From the NCBI GenBank assembly GCA_007922305.1, contig ML677385.1, positions 4,242,336 to 4,306,335 on the forward strand: 64,000 nt of DNA, read 5' to 3'. The notes beneath the pieces were generated by a model. That model worked only from the letters and a program-made list of their open reading frames with translations. It did no database searches and was not told where the DNA came from. Shown piece by piece: positions 13,067 through 24,109 of this stretch (position 1 is its first letter; every line of letters starts with the position of its first letter). Origin of the DNA: Dermatemys mawii. Taxonomy: Eukaryota; Chordata; Testudines; Dermatemydidae. Position numbers and translations under genes: made by a program.

Positions 13067-14842
13067 TTATAAAGTTGATATAAAAGGCTTTTAAAGAATT
13101 TTTAAAAGATACAAAACTAATTTCAGGGAGTACCCTTCTCACACAAATATTTGTAATTTTACAATTGCAGTCCTTATTTTCTAAAAATACTTTCATGACC
13201 CTGTTCCTACCCAAGAGGCTTATGAAAAGGAATAAACTGATTATAATGTAATTTACTATATAGAAAGTAAGCTACATAAAAGTAAAATAATTGTCTAATT
13301 TTCCCATTATACTAACTGTATGTGTTACTTTTGCTATTTTCAGGAGCAATGTCTAAATTGGTGTCATGGTCTCACAAAAAGTACAAAATTTGGAGGTTAA
13401 ACAAAGCAATATTAAATTGGCTATAATTTACATAAGTATTTTAAGCATATTAAACATCACTAATTCTAGTCATTAATATTGCTCTGTACAGCTTTTTATT
13501 TTTTTATTTTCTGACTTGGGGAATAAAATAGTCTGCGTTAACATTACATTAACCATGCTTTTTACATTTAGTTTTCCTTTAAGAAAAATAAGTCTCACAT
13601 AGCAAAAGTTTACCTGACTACTAGCCGGAGGAATAGCTTAGTATAATTATCACTGGGCTAGAAACCGTCAAAAAAGTATGGGGACAGGACTGAGGAAAGT
13701 ATACCCTACAATCAGAACCAGGTGCTAATATTCCTACCTAAATGCTTTCTCTAGATTCTGATTTCAGGAGTGGAGGACTTCAACTTTCAGCAGCCTAGGG
13801 ATTTCTGATAAAATGTGAAATCCCCCATCGTGCCAATTCTGGTTTTGTTTGGGTGCTATACAAGCTACACTACTTTTGGATCATCCACCATTAATATCTT
13901 CAATAGTTCCTTCTGCTGCAGTGCAATTTTTCCAAGCAGCAAGAGACTGGAACTTACATCATTCTTCACAAGTTTCCTACTTATCATTGTCAAGTGCATC
14001 TTGTGTTCCATTGTTTGAAAACCTCATATTTTAAACCTCCAACCCCTTTCTAACCAAGGATAGAACATTACCTTGCTACCCAGCTACATAAATCTTTCCA
14101 CCTCCTGCTATGGTCATGTATCCTGCCATACCAAAATCCACAAATCCATGTATTTAAACATGCTTGATCAGACAATGAAATGTATACCCTTACCTACATT
14201 TGTTATCTGCATACATTTACATGTGTCTAATTAGAGGCCTTGCTCTAGGAAGTGGGAGGTCAGGAGGGTTTCTGCAACTAGGAAGCTGATATGACAGATT
14301 TGTTTTCTATTAGTATGGGATGGGAAAGGTTTGGCAGCAGAAAACAGTGTCACATTATATGTTACATGTTAATATAAGGCCTAGATTTCCCCCTAGGGTT
14401 TAGCATATGCTAAAATGGTTAAATTAAAATGCATACCTCCTTGCCTACACTAGGCTTTAAGAACGTTATAACATTAACTCCTAACCTAGAAAGGGAATGT
14501 TGTATTTGAATGCCAGTTATCTGCTTACAGTCAACCTTGGAGGGAGCCTAGGGCTCACCTTGATCAGCTAAAACAAATTAAAATACAATTTTCCCTGTCT
14601 ACAATAGAATATTTAAAACGTTAACACATGCTAGCTAAGGTTTTTCTTTAAAACAAAACAAAAAACACACACACTTCATATCCTGGACTATGTATAGTAG
14701 TGAAGAAAGGTTAAGATTACATGTAAATGGGGAAAAGCATGAGAAATACATAGGTAGGAATGACGAGCATTTACATCAAGTTTACAATCATTAGGTCAAA
14801 ATTCAAATCAAGATGTGCACATCTTGAGATGAAAGCCACCAA
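13067..14842. other. No recognised gene or repeat
   Basis: AT-rich non-coding DNA, inferred to be intronic. The frames at 13815-14034 overlap each other without protein-like composition. Confidence 0.4.
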
Positions 14843-15518
14843 GGGCTTGGTTACACTGGCACTTTATAGCACTATAAAGCCCCCACGAGCGCTATAACCT
14901 CCTCCCCGTCCACACTGGCAAGGCATGTAGAGCGCTATAACCACGGAGTTATAGCGCTCCTCGTAATCCATCTCTGCATGGGGAATAAGGGCTGTAGCGC
15001 AGCTGCTGTAGCGCTACAGCAAGAATGTGGACACCCACTGCGCTACAAGTGATCTCTGGAGATGCCTAGAGCCATTTAAGGCAATTGACGTCTCTTCCCT
15101 TTGTTTTGAACTCGGCTGGAGGAATGCGGAAGTACCTCTTTAGAGTTTCTCTCTTAACTCCACAGATAAACAATGCAAATGTTTAAGGAGGGAGCCTGTG
15201 TGAAAACAAAGCCTTCTGTGAACGGAGGCTCGCTGACAGGCTTTCAGAAGAACGGAAAAACCACTGTCTCTCTCTCTCCACATACACACAACGCGTCCCC
15301 CCTCACCCCTCTAGTTTAAAAAGCACGTTGCACCCAGCTGAATGCTGGGATACCTGTCCTAATGCACTGCTCTTAATGCCGCATTAAGTGCCCCAAATGT
15401 GGCCATGCTATACCGCTGGCGCGTCTGAGTGTGGACATACAATAGCGCTATACATATTACTGTATAAGGGGACCGCTATAACCAATAGCGCTATAATCTT
15501 GTAAGTGTAACCATACCC
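14843..15518. mobile_element. Harbinger-like MITE
   Basis: The left end GGGCTTGGTTACACTGGCAC and the right end (reverse complement GGGTATGGTTACACTTACAA) are inverted repeats. Each is flanked by CAA (14840-14842 and 15519-15521), a 3-bp duplication like those of PIF/Harbinger elements, though their usual target is TAA/TTA. Repeated 'agcgctata' and 'gctataacc' blocks occur near both ends (14920-15015 and 15440-15495), giving a subterminal repeat structure. There is no transposase frame. Confidence 0.75.
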
Positions 15519-15521
15519 CAA

Positions 15522-17265
15522 GTAACATTTAAAAGAGGTATTCAAGGGCCCAGCAGGCTAAGCCACATTTCTTCTGCCACCCCACCACAGCCATTCATTT
15601 CCTAAGATTTTGTGCTTTTCAGGATTAAAACACATGCTATATGTGTGATTAAACAAGTGAATTAGAATAGGACCTCCATCGCAGTTTATTTAACTTCCAA
15701 AAAAGAAGTCATCCGTAGCTGAGATCAATAATGAAAAGTCAATCTACAAAGGCAGTGAACATAATAAAGACTGAAAAGGAGTTTTTAGATAAGCCACAAA
15801 ACTAAGCAGCAGTTAGCAAAAGCGGTGCACCAAAAAATGCAGATTGTTGCAGCAACAATTAACGTCATTAAAATTGAGGATTTACGTTTCTGTTGCACAC
15901 ATTACTTCAGAAGCATGTGTTCTGGCCATAACAATTTGTTCTACATTTAAAACAAGTCTAATACAGTTCCTCACATTTTATATTAAAAAAGTTTTAAGAA
16001 CCTTTAAGCCTATTGAGAAAGGGTAAAAATTAATCAATGTTACATGTCTCCATACTTTAGGTTTCTTCACCTCATTGCTTATAAAAAAATAAAGTAATGG
16101 TGACAGGTAAAATATCAGAAGAGTGAACTGAAACTTCCAAATACCCACCAAATACAAACCAGCTTTGACTACCACAACACTGAGTAGCTCACCAAAGCAT
16201 CTGAATACATGAAAATACTTCCTCCTAAAGATGTTCAGCCGAAGTTTTCATTTGGCATTTCAAAATTCAGAAGCCATCTGCCAAAAATAGCAGAACGAGG
16301 AAATAAAAGTAGTAGTAGTAGTATTTACAGAGAAGCCTCTGGCCCTCATTTCATTTTCTGAGATACAAATCAAAGGTTTTTTTAAGATGTCAAATTAAGA
16401 CTTTATGTAAAAATTGAGTTCCTCTTCAAAAAAGACTTTGCAATAGCCAATTATATCTTTGCATTCTCTAACATACCAACAACAAATATTTGAAAGAGGT
16501 ATCCAGTGAAGATAACGAGTAACAGAAAATATGAGCCAAGCTTTGTATTCGGGGGGGATTGGCATGGACAGCTTATAAAAGGTAGGGAGCCACAGAGAAC
16601 CATCAAAGCATACCACAGGAATTGATGGAGAACAGTGAACCCAGATCTACTTTGGTAATAGCAAATGCCTAAGATGTGTCTCTAACCATGGAATACTATG
16701 AACGGATGGGTCTTTGTGGCTCTAGGAGATGATCAAATTATACTCTGAAGTACAAAGACTGATATCTTTTATCAAATTTTTATTTCAAATAATATAACTG
16801 CAGTTACTGTTATTTTCAAATTAGTCTAACCCTTCCTAAAAAATAAGCCACCAGCCTCAATTATCCTACAAGTGCAAATTCCATATTAAAGGTTCACTTT
16901 TAAGCATTTATTTTGTTTCAAATCCCCTCTTTATCCTTATAAATGGATAAGCAGAAATACCCGATTAGCTTTCTGCTACATTGCTAATTTAGTTTATATA
17001 CTTCTATCCTCCTCTTTACTCTTCTTTGCAAAGTACATATAAACCCCAATTTTAAAAATGTCGTAGGGAACACTATAAAATCAGTGCTGTAGAAAATGAA
17101 ATGTTCCCATGTAAATATAATATATTGGACCAAATACAAATTTTGGACAAGAGAGAATTATATAACATTTTTAATTTATATTACAGACAATTCCAGTGAC
17201 TGCTCCATAATACATACAAGAGCATGCTTCTAAATAGACTCAGCTCCCAGACTGGAATAAATTAT
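15522..17265. other. No recognised gene or repeat
   Basis: AT-rich DNA with a short (AGT)n run at about 16306-16323. No coding signal was found. Confidence 0.4.
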
Positions 17266-17650
17266 AAGAACACAAGAATGGCCGTACGGGGTCAGACCAA
17301 AGATCCATCTAGCCCAGTATGCTGTCTATCAAGAGTGGCCAATGCCAGGTGTCCCAGAATGAGTGAACCTAACAGGTAATGATCAAGTGATCTCTCTCTT
17401 GCCATCTACCACCACCCACTGACAAAGAGGCTAGGGACACCATTCCTTACCCAGCCTGGCTAATAGCCATTAATGGACTTAACCTCCATGAATGTATCCA
17501 GTTCTCTTTTAAACCCTGTTCTAGTCCTAGTCTTCACAACCTCCTCAGGCAAGGAGTTCCACAGGTTGACTGTGTGCTGTGTGAAGAGCTATTCCTCAGA
17601 GCTCAAGCAGACTTTATAGGTCCTTTGCTCCACCCTTAATAAATGTTGGC
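17266..17650 (-). mobile_element. CR1-group LINE 3' end, minus strand
   Basis: Minus-strand translation gives 'FTQHTVNLWNSLPEEVVK' and then 'TGFKRELDTFMEVKSINGY' before a stop. This is the usual C-terminus of CR1-group ORF2 (pattern FTQRxVNLWNSLPExVV...FKxELDxF). It continues into a 3' UTR whose plus-strand form is 'aatggccgtacggggtcag' / 'ccatctagcccagtat' (17279-17320). The copy is 5' truncated, as is typical for target-primed reverse transcription. Confidence 0.82.
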
Positions 17651-17651
17651 C

Positions 17652-18965
17652 CATCAGTCTCCTTCCCTCCACACACACACTTATTATTTGTTACTAGTTG
17701 ACCCATTTTGTGACCTCCATACATTTGACTCTGACAGATATCTAGTTGCATTATCTTAAAGTCCTGAAGATTTCTTAATTGTAGGAGATACTAATGTACT
17801 ATTAATGATACTCCATTATATTCACTACACTAGTACAGACAAACTCTAAATACATTCTATGGGTGGCGTACCCAAGACCACTTATCCACTGATGTTTTAA
17901 GAACTCCCGCACCCCAATCTGGGTCTATGCTGGCTATGTGCTCTGTATCTCGTGAACCTTGTAACCGACACTTGTAATCCCTCATAATCCAAGCCTGACC
18001 CCAGATGTACAGCACCTTCCCTCTTAACTTGTGTAAATTTGACTTTAAACATTAACTTTAATAACATTAACTTTAATAACATTTTTAATTATACTTGCTC
18101 TCATTTTCACAGTTTGCATAACAGTCAAATGTTTTCACTTAATGTTCAAACAGAAGTTGTAGCTTCAAGGTTAGTACACAATTAACAAATATTTTTTACT
18201 ATGAATTTCTTTATGTTATAGATAACATCTTAGAAACCCAAGTGAAGTGGCCTGAAGCCTTAAAGATAAGGGAGCTCACTACTCTCACCTGTTGGTGAAA
18301 TGGAAAAAGAACAGTAGTTACTTAAAAACTGGAGTGGGCAGGGCTCTGCTGACAGGGAGCTTTCTGCCAGCATCTACTTGAGAGTAAGGGAAATTGACTG
18401 AATGGGTGAGGCCTCAATCTGTGCTTCAGTTTTCTGTGATGTTTGAGGCATTTGGGTTAAACAGATGTAAGTTTGATTTTAAGGGAAATACTGTTCAATT
18501 AACCTTTCTGGGAGAAAGATGCAAGCACTCTACACCAACTGTGTCTGTGGTCACCCTGACCAAGGCTGCAGTCAAGTACAGCTGGGTAGAGGGAGCCTGG
18601 ATAGGGCTATGACAGTAAAAAGAAGCCAGCAGAAGTTGGGAGAAGTGCCTCTCTGGTGGTTAGGAGTCTGTTAGAGGTCCTAGATACCACTGATCCCTCT
18701 CTAGGAAATGAGTAGACTACTACAAATCAGTGGACACTGCAGAGCATTAGCAGCTTTGAGGCAATGGATAGTACAGAGCAGCAGCTTTGAGGCAGAGATA
18801 AGCAACTTAGCTGAAAGCTACATAAAGAGCAGCAGCCTACCTAAAGAACTATGGTGCAAGTCTCCCTACTCTTCAATTTAAGCTGCAATCAAGTAGTAGT
18901 GCCCCCAGAACAGCCCAGGCAGCAATGGACTGCTAGAATCCTCACCTTTGTCTGACATAGGACAG
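17652..18965. other. No recognised gene or repeat
   Basis: Non-coding sequence. A short tandem 'attaactttaataac' doublet lies at about 18050-18080. 18240-18960 is compositionally neutral with no recognised element. Confidence 0.4.
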
Positions 18966-18973
18966 TTAATTGT

Positions 18974-19650
18974 TAAAGCCCTGCATGGATACAAAAACAT
19001 GGATTCACACCAGCCAGGACCAACCCATGATTTGCTAGCCTTCTTTTACCTATAACCACATCCACACGTGCAGCAGCCAGCCAACTCACAAGGGCTAGCT
19101 ACAGGAGGAGAGAAGGAAGGAAGAGGCCCTGTGAGGATAGAGACTGGGGATAAGGGGCACCGTGAGGGTGGGTCCTAAGGACTAAGGGCAGCACAGAGGG
19201 GGGGGAAGGGGCATCGCATCATATGCTGCTCCCGAGGGCTTGCCACAGCACATGGCAGTAGCAGTGCGTGTTGCATCACAATGGGCTGGAGGGGTGGGGT
19301 GCTGGGGCCTCGCCCACTCCAATCCCATTGGCCAAGTGCGGGCCTGGCTGCCCAGGAGCCAGCAGGCCAGACCCAGAACCAGGAGCACGAGTACAGCCAG
19401 TACTGCCATGCCAGGCTGGGGACACTGATACTGCCATATGGGCCCCAAGCTGCTGGACAGGAAGCAGTGCAGCGAGGGGGTGCTGGACAGCCCCAACTCC
19501 AACCTGCCACCCAGCCCCACCCACTGGCTACTGGCCCCAAATATGCTGCGCCCACCCAGGTTGCCCATGCCACCAATCAGCAAAGCCCTGTGTGGTTGTA
19601 TCTGCATCTGATCCACTATCCATGGATATCTGCCGATTTGCAGTGCTCTA
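18974..19650. mobile_element. hAT-like element with GC-rich core
   Basis: The left end TAAAGCCCTGCATGG and the right end (reverse complement TAGAGCACTGCAAAT) are short inverted repeats. The flanking octamers TTAATTGT (18966-18973) and CTAATTGC (19651-19658) agree at 6 of 8 positions, fitting a decayed 8-bp hAT duplication. The right subterminal part 'ggttgtatctgcatctgat' with 'ccatggatatctgcc' resembles turtle hAT MITEs with 'ggatac' repeats. Overlapping frames at 19182-19709 arise from the GC-rich core and are not credible genes. Confidence 0.6.
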
Positions 19651-19904
19651 CTAATTGCGTGTAGGAAGCTAGGAAGGAAATAAGTTGCTAGAAAATATAC
19701 GCTACCCACAACTGTTAGAGGACTGAGTTGTAGCTACTGTTAAGACACGGTGGGTGGTGTAAGGGGCAGTGCAAGCGTGAGTCTCAGGGAGAAGGGGTAG
19801 GGCAGGGGCTGTCTTCCATCATAAAATGTTGAATTAATCCACAATTATTCTGTTGCCTCCTCTCTTCCCCCCACTGCCACACAAATAAAGTTCTCTGTTT
19901 TAAC

Positions 19905-20720
19905 CCCTGTACTCACTGTTTGCAAGCGAAGAAATATTGCCCATAAAGGAGGTGCAAGATTGTGCATACAGTTTCCCAGGTTTCTGCGTGGGGACTCCAG
20001 TCAATATTAGGGCTTCAGGGAAGAACACACAAAAAAACAAAAACCTAGAAAAATCGAACCCGGACATTTTACTGCTGACACCACCTGCCAGCTGCTGGGC
20101 CTGCCTATATTCCACCTTGGTCCTGAGGCCAGCCGGGGACATCAGCTGGTGGCTCCTTCATAAAGCCGTGAGCACAGGCATGTACTTGGCACAGTTCACT
20201 CCCCTCCCAGACACCTGCGCCTTTTGCAGCAAAAGGGAAACCCTGGCACATGTATATCTGAAGTGCACCAGGTTGCAGCGCCTATTCTGGCTCCTCAGAT
20301 ATACTTTTGTATTTTTGGTTGCACTTCTTCCCTCACCTGTTCATCTACACACTCCCTATCCATGGCCCCACAAAGCCACAAGACTTCCTTGTCAACCTCC
20401 TCCTAGCCCTGGCCAAAATGGCTATCTACGAAACTAGAGAGAGGAGGTTGGCCGAGGGGGTCTCCTGTGACTGTGTGGCCTATTTCTGATCCTCCATCCG
20501 TTGACACATCTGGGAAGAGTTCCTCTGGGCGGCATCCACTGGCTTCCTTGACACCTTCAAGGAGCAGTGGGCGTTGTCTAGGGTTCTCTGCTCAAGGTCC
20601 TCATCAGGTTCCCTTCATTTAGCCCTCTGACCTCACTCCTCTTCCTGTTTTATCTTTAGCTATCCCCCATAATCACTTGGGGTCCCAGTCCTGTGGATAC
20701 TCCTGCCTTAGGCTGGGGGG
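19905..20720 (+). pseudogene. Non-LTR retrotransposon ORF2 3' relic with zinc knuckle
   Basis: The plus frame at 19937-20437 holds 'WWLLHKAVSTGMYLAQF' and 'DTCAFCSKRETLAHVYLKC', a C-x2-C-x7-H-x4-C knuckle. This is the zf-RVT type finger at the C-terminus of several LINE ORF2 proteins (Tx1/L1-like, R2-like). It then continues in another frame with 'LVNLLLALAKMAIYETRER'. After a further stop, 20490-20600 continues with an 'FLWAASTGFLDTF'-like block. The frame is interrupted by at least one shift and one stop. The clade (Tx1-like) is my guess from the knuckle and its preceding W..LH motif. Confidence 0.62.
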
Positions 20721-21419
20721 GGAGGTCCTTTAGTCGTCGGTGGGCTTCTGCCCACCCACTTCCTGAACCCCAATAGGGCAGCATCTGCCAGACAATATTT
20801 AATTACATCTTAAACATGTTTGACACTTGTTTCATATCACTGCAGGGGAATGTTAATTTTAAAACTGTTTTCTTTAGGAGTTGAAATAAGTGAAGAAACA
20901 TTTTTACTGGACTAGTGTTTTATAAATTTTGAGACAAAAATCTAAGTTTTGTAAAAAGGTTAATTTGTAAACATTTTAAAAATTAAGGAACAGATCAAGA
21001 ATGAATATGGAAATGGAGACAGCCATTCCAAAATGCTTATAGGTGTGATGTAAATGAAAAACACTAAATGTTTACAGACTAGTAAGAGTGTTTTCAAGTT
21101 TCTGGTAAAGCACTTTTGGAACATTGCAGGCACCTAAATAGGACTGTATTTTTAAAAGGTAAAACACAATATTTCAATATTCAGTTGTCTTCATTAGGTC
21201 CTTGAAAAATTATTTACTTGCCATATTAATAAAGTTCTCACTTATGAAAGAAGGAGAATAAAAATATTGCAGGTAACACCTACTGTGAAACCAATTCGTT
21301 CCTATATTTTTTAGCTCCTTTCCCTTCACTGCATTTGAGTCTATGACCCACAGCTCATGTGTAATGATTGCTTCATGAATGACAGCCACAGTTAGGTATA
21401 CAAATGAAAGATCCCTGCA
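20721..21419. other. No recognised gene or repeat
   Basis: AT-rich sequence after the LINE relic. Nothing could be assigned. Confidence 0.4.
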
Positions 21420-21834
21420 ATCCTAGCTCTGCCCCTCCAGGACTCCCCCCAACGAACCCTCCTTCCTCCTTGTCCTTTGACTCCTATCCACCCCTCTGAC
21501 AAACCCCCGGACTTCCACACCTCATCCAACCCCCCTGCTCCCTGGCCACCCCATCCCCAAGCAACCCACCCTGCTCTCTGTCTCCTGACTGCCCCCCAGG
21601 AGCATCTGCCCCTTATCCAACCCCCCTCTCATGATGCTCAGAGGAGCATGTTTGGCTCCACACAGAGCCAGACATGCTGCCCCGCAGGAGCATGCAGCCC
21701 CACTCCACGGAGCATTGCCAGCACAGCGGCGTGGCTCCAGGGGAGAAGGGAGGGCAGGGAAGGGGCTGGGGTCGGCCTTCCCAACCAGAGGGAGGGACAG
21801 GACAGTCCCACAGGCCATAGTTTGCCCACCCCTG
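21420..21834. mobile_element. C-rich hAT-like fragment
   Basis: A C-rich degenerate array (21420-21620) is followed by 'gagcatgtttggctccac', 'agccagacatgctgcc' and 'gggcagggaaggggctgg'. It ends in 'catagtttgcccacccctg', a hAT-type terminus. It shares layout and several blocks with 1781-2362, so both are copies of one family in the same orientation. No left inverted repeat was identified, so the start is approximate. Confidence 0.6.
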
Positions 21835-21842
21835 ACCTAAAT

Positions 21843-23480
21843 ATTTAGACACCCTCACATTTAAAAAAAATTAGCGTGTAGAAGGAAATGTAACCCTGGA
21901 ACCTGACCTAATCTTGTAGCATTCATTTCTTTCTATAAACTGAATGTTAATTCACATTTTACTTTAAAAATGTATGTATGTATTTAGTAAACAAAGGATA
22001 TAATAGCATGAATAACTGCTACATCATTTTTAAGCTGTTATTTACTAACACTGAAGATGGAAAAATTGATCACATCATGCAGCTGATCCTATTCACACTG
22101 CAGGATTATAGCAGGGCAGTTCATTTCCTAATGCTTTTGCCAGTATAATCTGAAAACAGAAAAAACCTCATTAACTTGTAGTTAAAAACTGAGCAGGCAC
22201 AGCAACAATGTTTTATAAAAGCATTTAAGAACTATTAATTTTTGTAAAGATCAATCTCTTAAGAAGCAGGAAATTAAAATTTAAGGCTCCACTTTTAAAT
22301 AAAAAAAACTCCAAGTACTCTGAATTACAGCAAACTACAGATAGTCAAACAACTAACTCTGGCCTTGTACTCCACCATACTTCTATATTGTGTTGTATTT
22401 TTTAAATATGAGAAGATACTATATAGTTTTACACGTGGAATTTTTTAGACTGCAGGATATATTTTAGAAAACCTTCAAATGTAGTCTGTTAAGCATGATG
22501 CTTTAATCAATACAGATTATTTTTCCCCTCAAGTAATTTTTTATGTCATGATCCTGATCTAGGAATTTTAGATACAGTATCTGTAACACTTATATAATTG
22601 GTGACAGATAAGCCCTTTGTGAATGGTAGCAAACAATAGCACTCAATACACTACTTCCCTTAAAAGACATCCTTAAAATGATATGCTTTTCTATGGAGAG
22701 TATTTGGTCATAACCACAGCTATATTCTGTGCAATCAATGCATAAGTAGGAGTTCAATATTATATAGTTTGTGTGGTCATTTGAGATGAATGAATGATTG
22801 ACCGATATAAAGCTGCCCTGGTTTCTAGATTACATTATGAGGCCAGATTTAAGGTTGTCTGGGTGACCTCACCAGTGATTATGTGCATTTCAGAAAGCAT
22901 GGGGGAGTTATTTGTGCTAAAAATCAAATATTATCATTTGTATCACAATAGCAACTAGAGGCTACAGCCATGATCAAGCTCCACTGTACCAGGCACAGTA
23001 CAGACACAGAAGAAGCAGTCACTACATAGAAGAATTTGCAATCTAACTACATATGACATATAAAGGTTAAGAAAAAAAAGTACCACCTCATTTTCCAAAG
23101 TGGAAATAAGAAAAAGGTTAAGTACAATGCCCAACACAAAGGAGATCCGAGTCCCAATTCAGTGCCTGAACTGCACTATTATGCCTTCTTTGGGCACCTC
23201 AATTTAGATTTCCTTGATTTTTAAATGGGTTACATTTTAAAAATTAATTTAGGATTTTTCTTCTAAAAAGAGAGGTGAAGTAGTATGTCTGATCAACTTG
23301 ATCTGCAAATTAACTAACCTATAAAAACTGCTTTGTAAAAGTTAGGATTTTCTTATACAGTAAGAAATGAAGTAGGAAAGCAGTGTTTGGCAAAGAGGGT
23401 AGCAGGACATAGGGAGTAGGGGAAACAGGCAACATGGGATGGTATACTGTAGAGGGTATAGGGGCAAGGGGAAGTTATGA
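21843..23480. other. No recognised gene or repeat
   Basis: AT-rich sequence with a short (TATG)n run at about 21971-21982. No element or coding signal was recognised. Confidence 0.4.
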
Positions 23481-23481
23481 G

Positions 23482-23950
23482 CAGTGTTCCCTCTAATATT
23501 TCACATTCATGTGCGCAACGAATTTTATGTGCGCCAATAAGGAGGTGATGTGTGACACATCACCTTCATATTGGTGCACATAAAATTAATGTGATGGGGA
23601 TGAGGGGTTCGGAGTGTGAGAGGGGGCTCAGGGCTGAGGCAGAGTGTTGAGGTGCAGGGGGTGAGGACTCTGGCTGAGGGTGTGTGCTCTGGGATGATAG
23701 GATTGGGATGCAGAGGGAGCTCAGCGTTACGGCAGAAAGTTGGGGGTGGGGAGGATAAGGGTTCTAGCTGGGGGTGCAGACTGGGGTGGGGCCAGGGATG
23801 AGGAGATCAGGGTCCAGGATGGGGCTTAGGACTGGAGCAGAGGGTTGGGGTGCAGGCTGCTCTGGGGCCGCAGGCTGCTCCGGGGCTGCAGTGCGAAGAA
23901 AAGACTCTCCCCAGCCCCCTCTTGCCACAGCAGCTCAGAGCCAGGTAAGA
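23482..23950. mobile_element. hAT-like element with internal palindrome and G-rich array
   Basis: The left end CAGTGTTCCCTCTAATATTT is a recognisable hAT-type terminus of reptile repeats. At 23521-23587 lies a long imperfect palindrome whose arms run AATTTTATGTGC ... GCACATAAAATT around a 'gatgtgtgacacatc' centre. It is followed by a degenerate minisatellite of 'gggggtgnagactctggctg'-like units (about 23600-23880). The expected right end (reverse complement of the left) was not found, so the element is probably truncated. Confidence 0.6.
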
Positions 23951-23963
23951 GGTTGTGATAACG

Positions 23964-24100
23964 CAGTGGTTTTCAATCTGTGGTCTGCATATCCTGGGGT
24001 TCACAGACTATGTCTAAGATTTTCAAAAGGGTCCATTCTGCCATAGGTTTTACTGGTCTGCAAATGAAAAAAAAAAAAAAAAAAAGGCTGAAAATCACTG
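23964..24100. mobile_element. Short hAT MITE with internal poly-A
   Basis: It starts CAGTGGTTTTCAATCTG and ends 'ggctgaaaatcactg', an inverted repeat. The total is only 137 bp and includes a run of 19 A (24067-24085). No convincing 8-bp duplication flanks it. The CAGTGGTT...-type terminus is the same class as the elements at 29767, 39530 and 46734. Confidence 0.68.
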
Positions 24101-24109
24101 CAATAGAGG

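Noticed and set aside
16306..16323. (AGT)n as a CRISPR-like or regulatory repeat
   Set aside because: A short trinucleotide run without spacers; an ordinary microsatellite.
19182..19709. Long overlapping frames on both strands
   Set aside because: They lie in the GC-rich core of a hAT-like element bounded by inverted repeats, and translate to low-complexity W/G/P/S-rich sequence.
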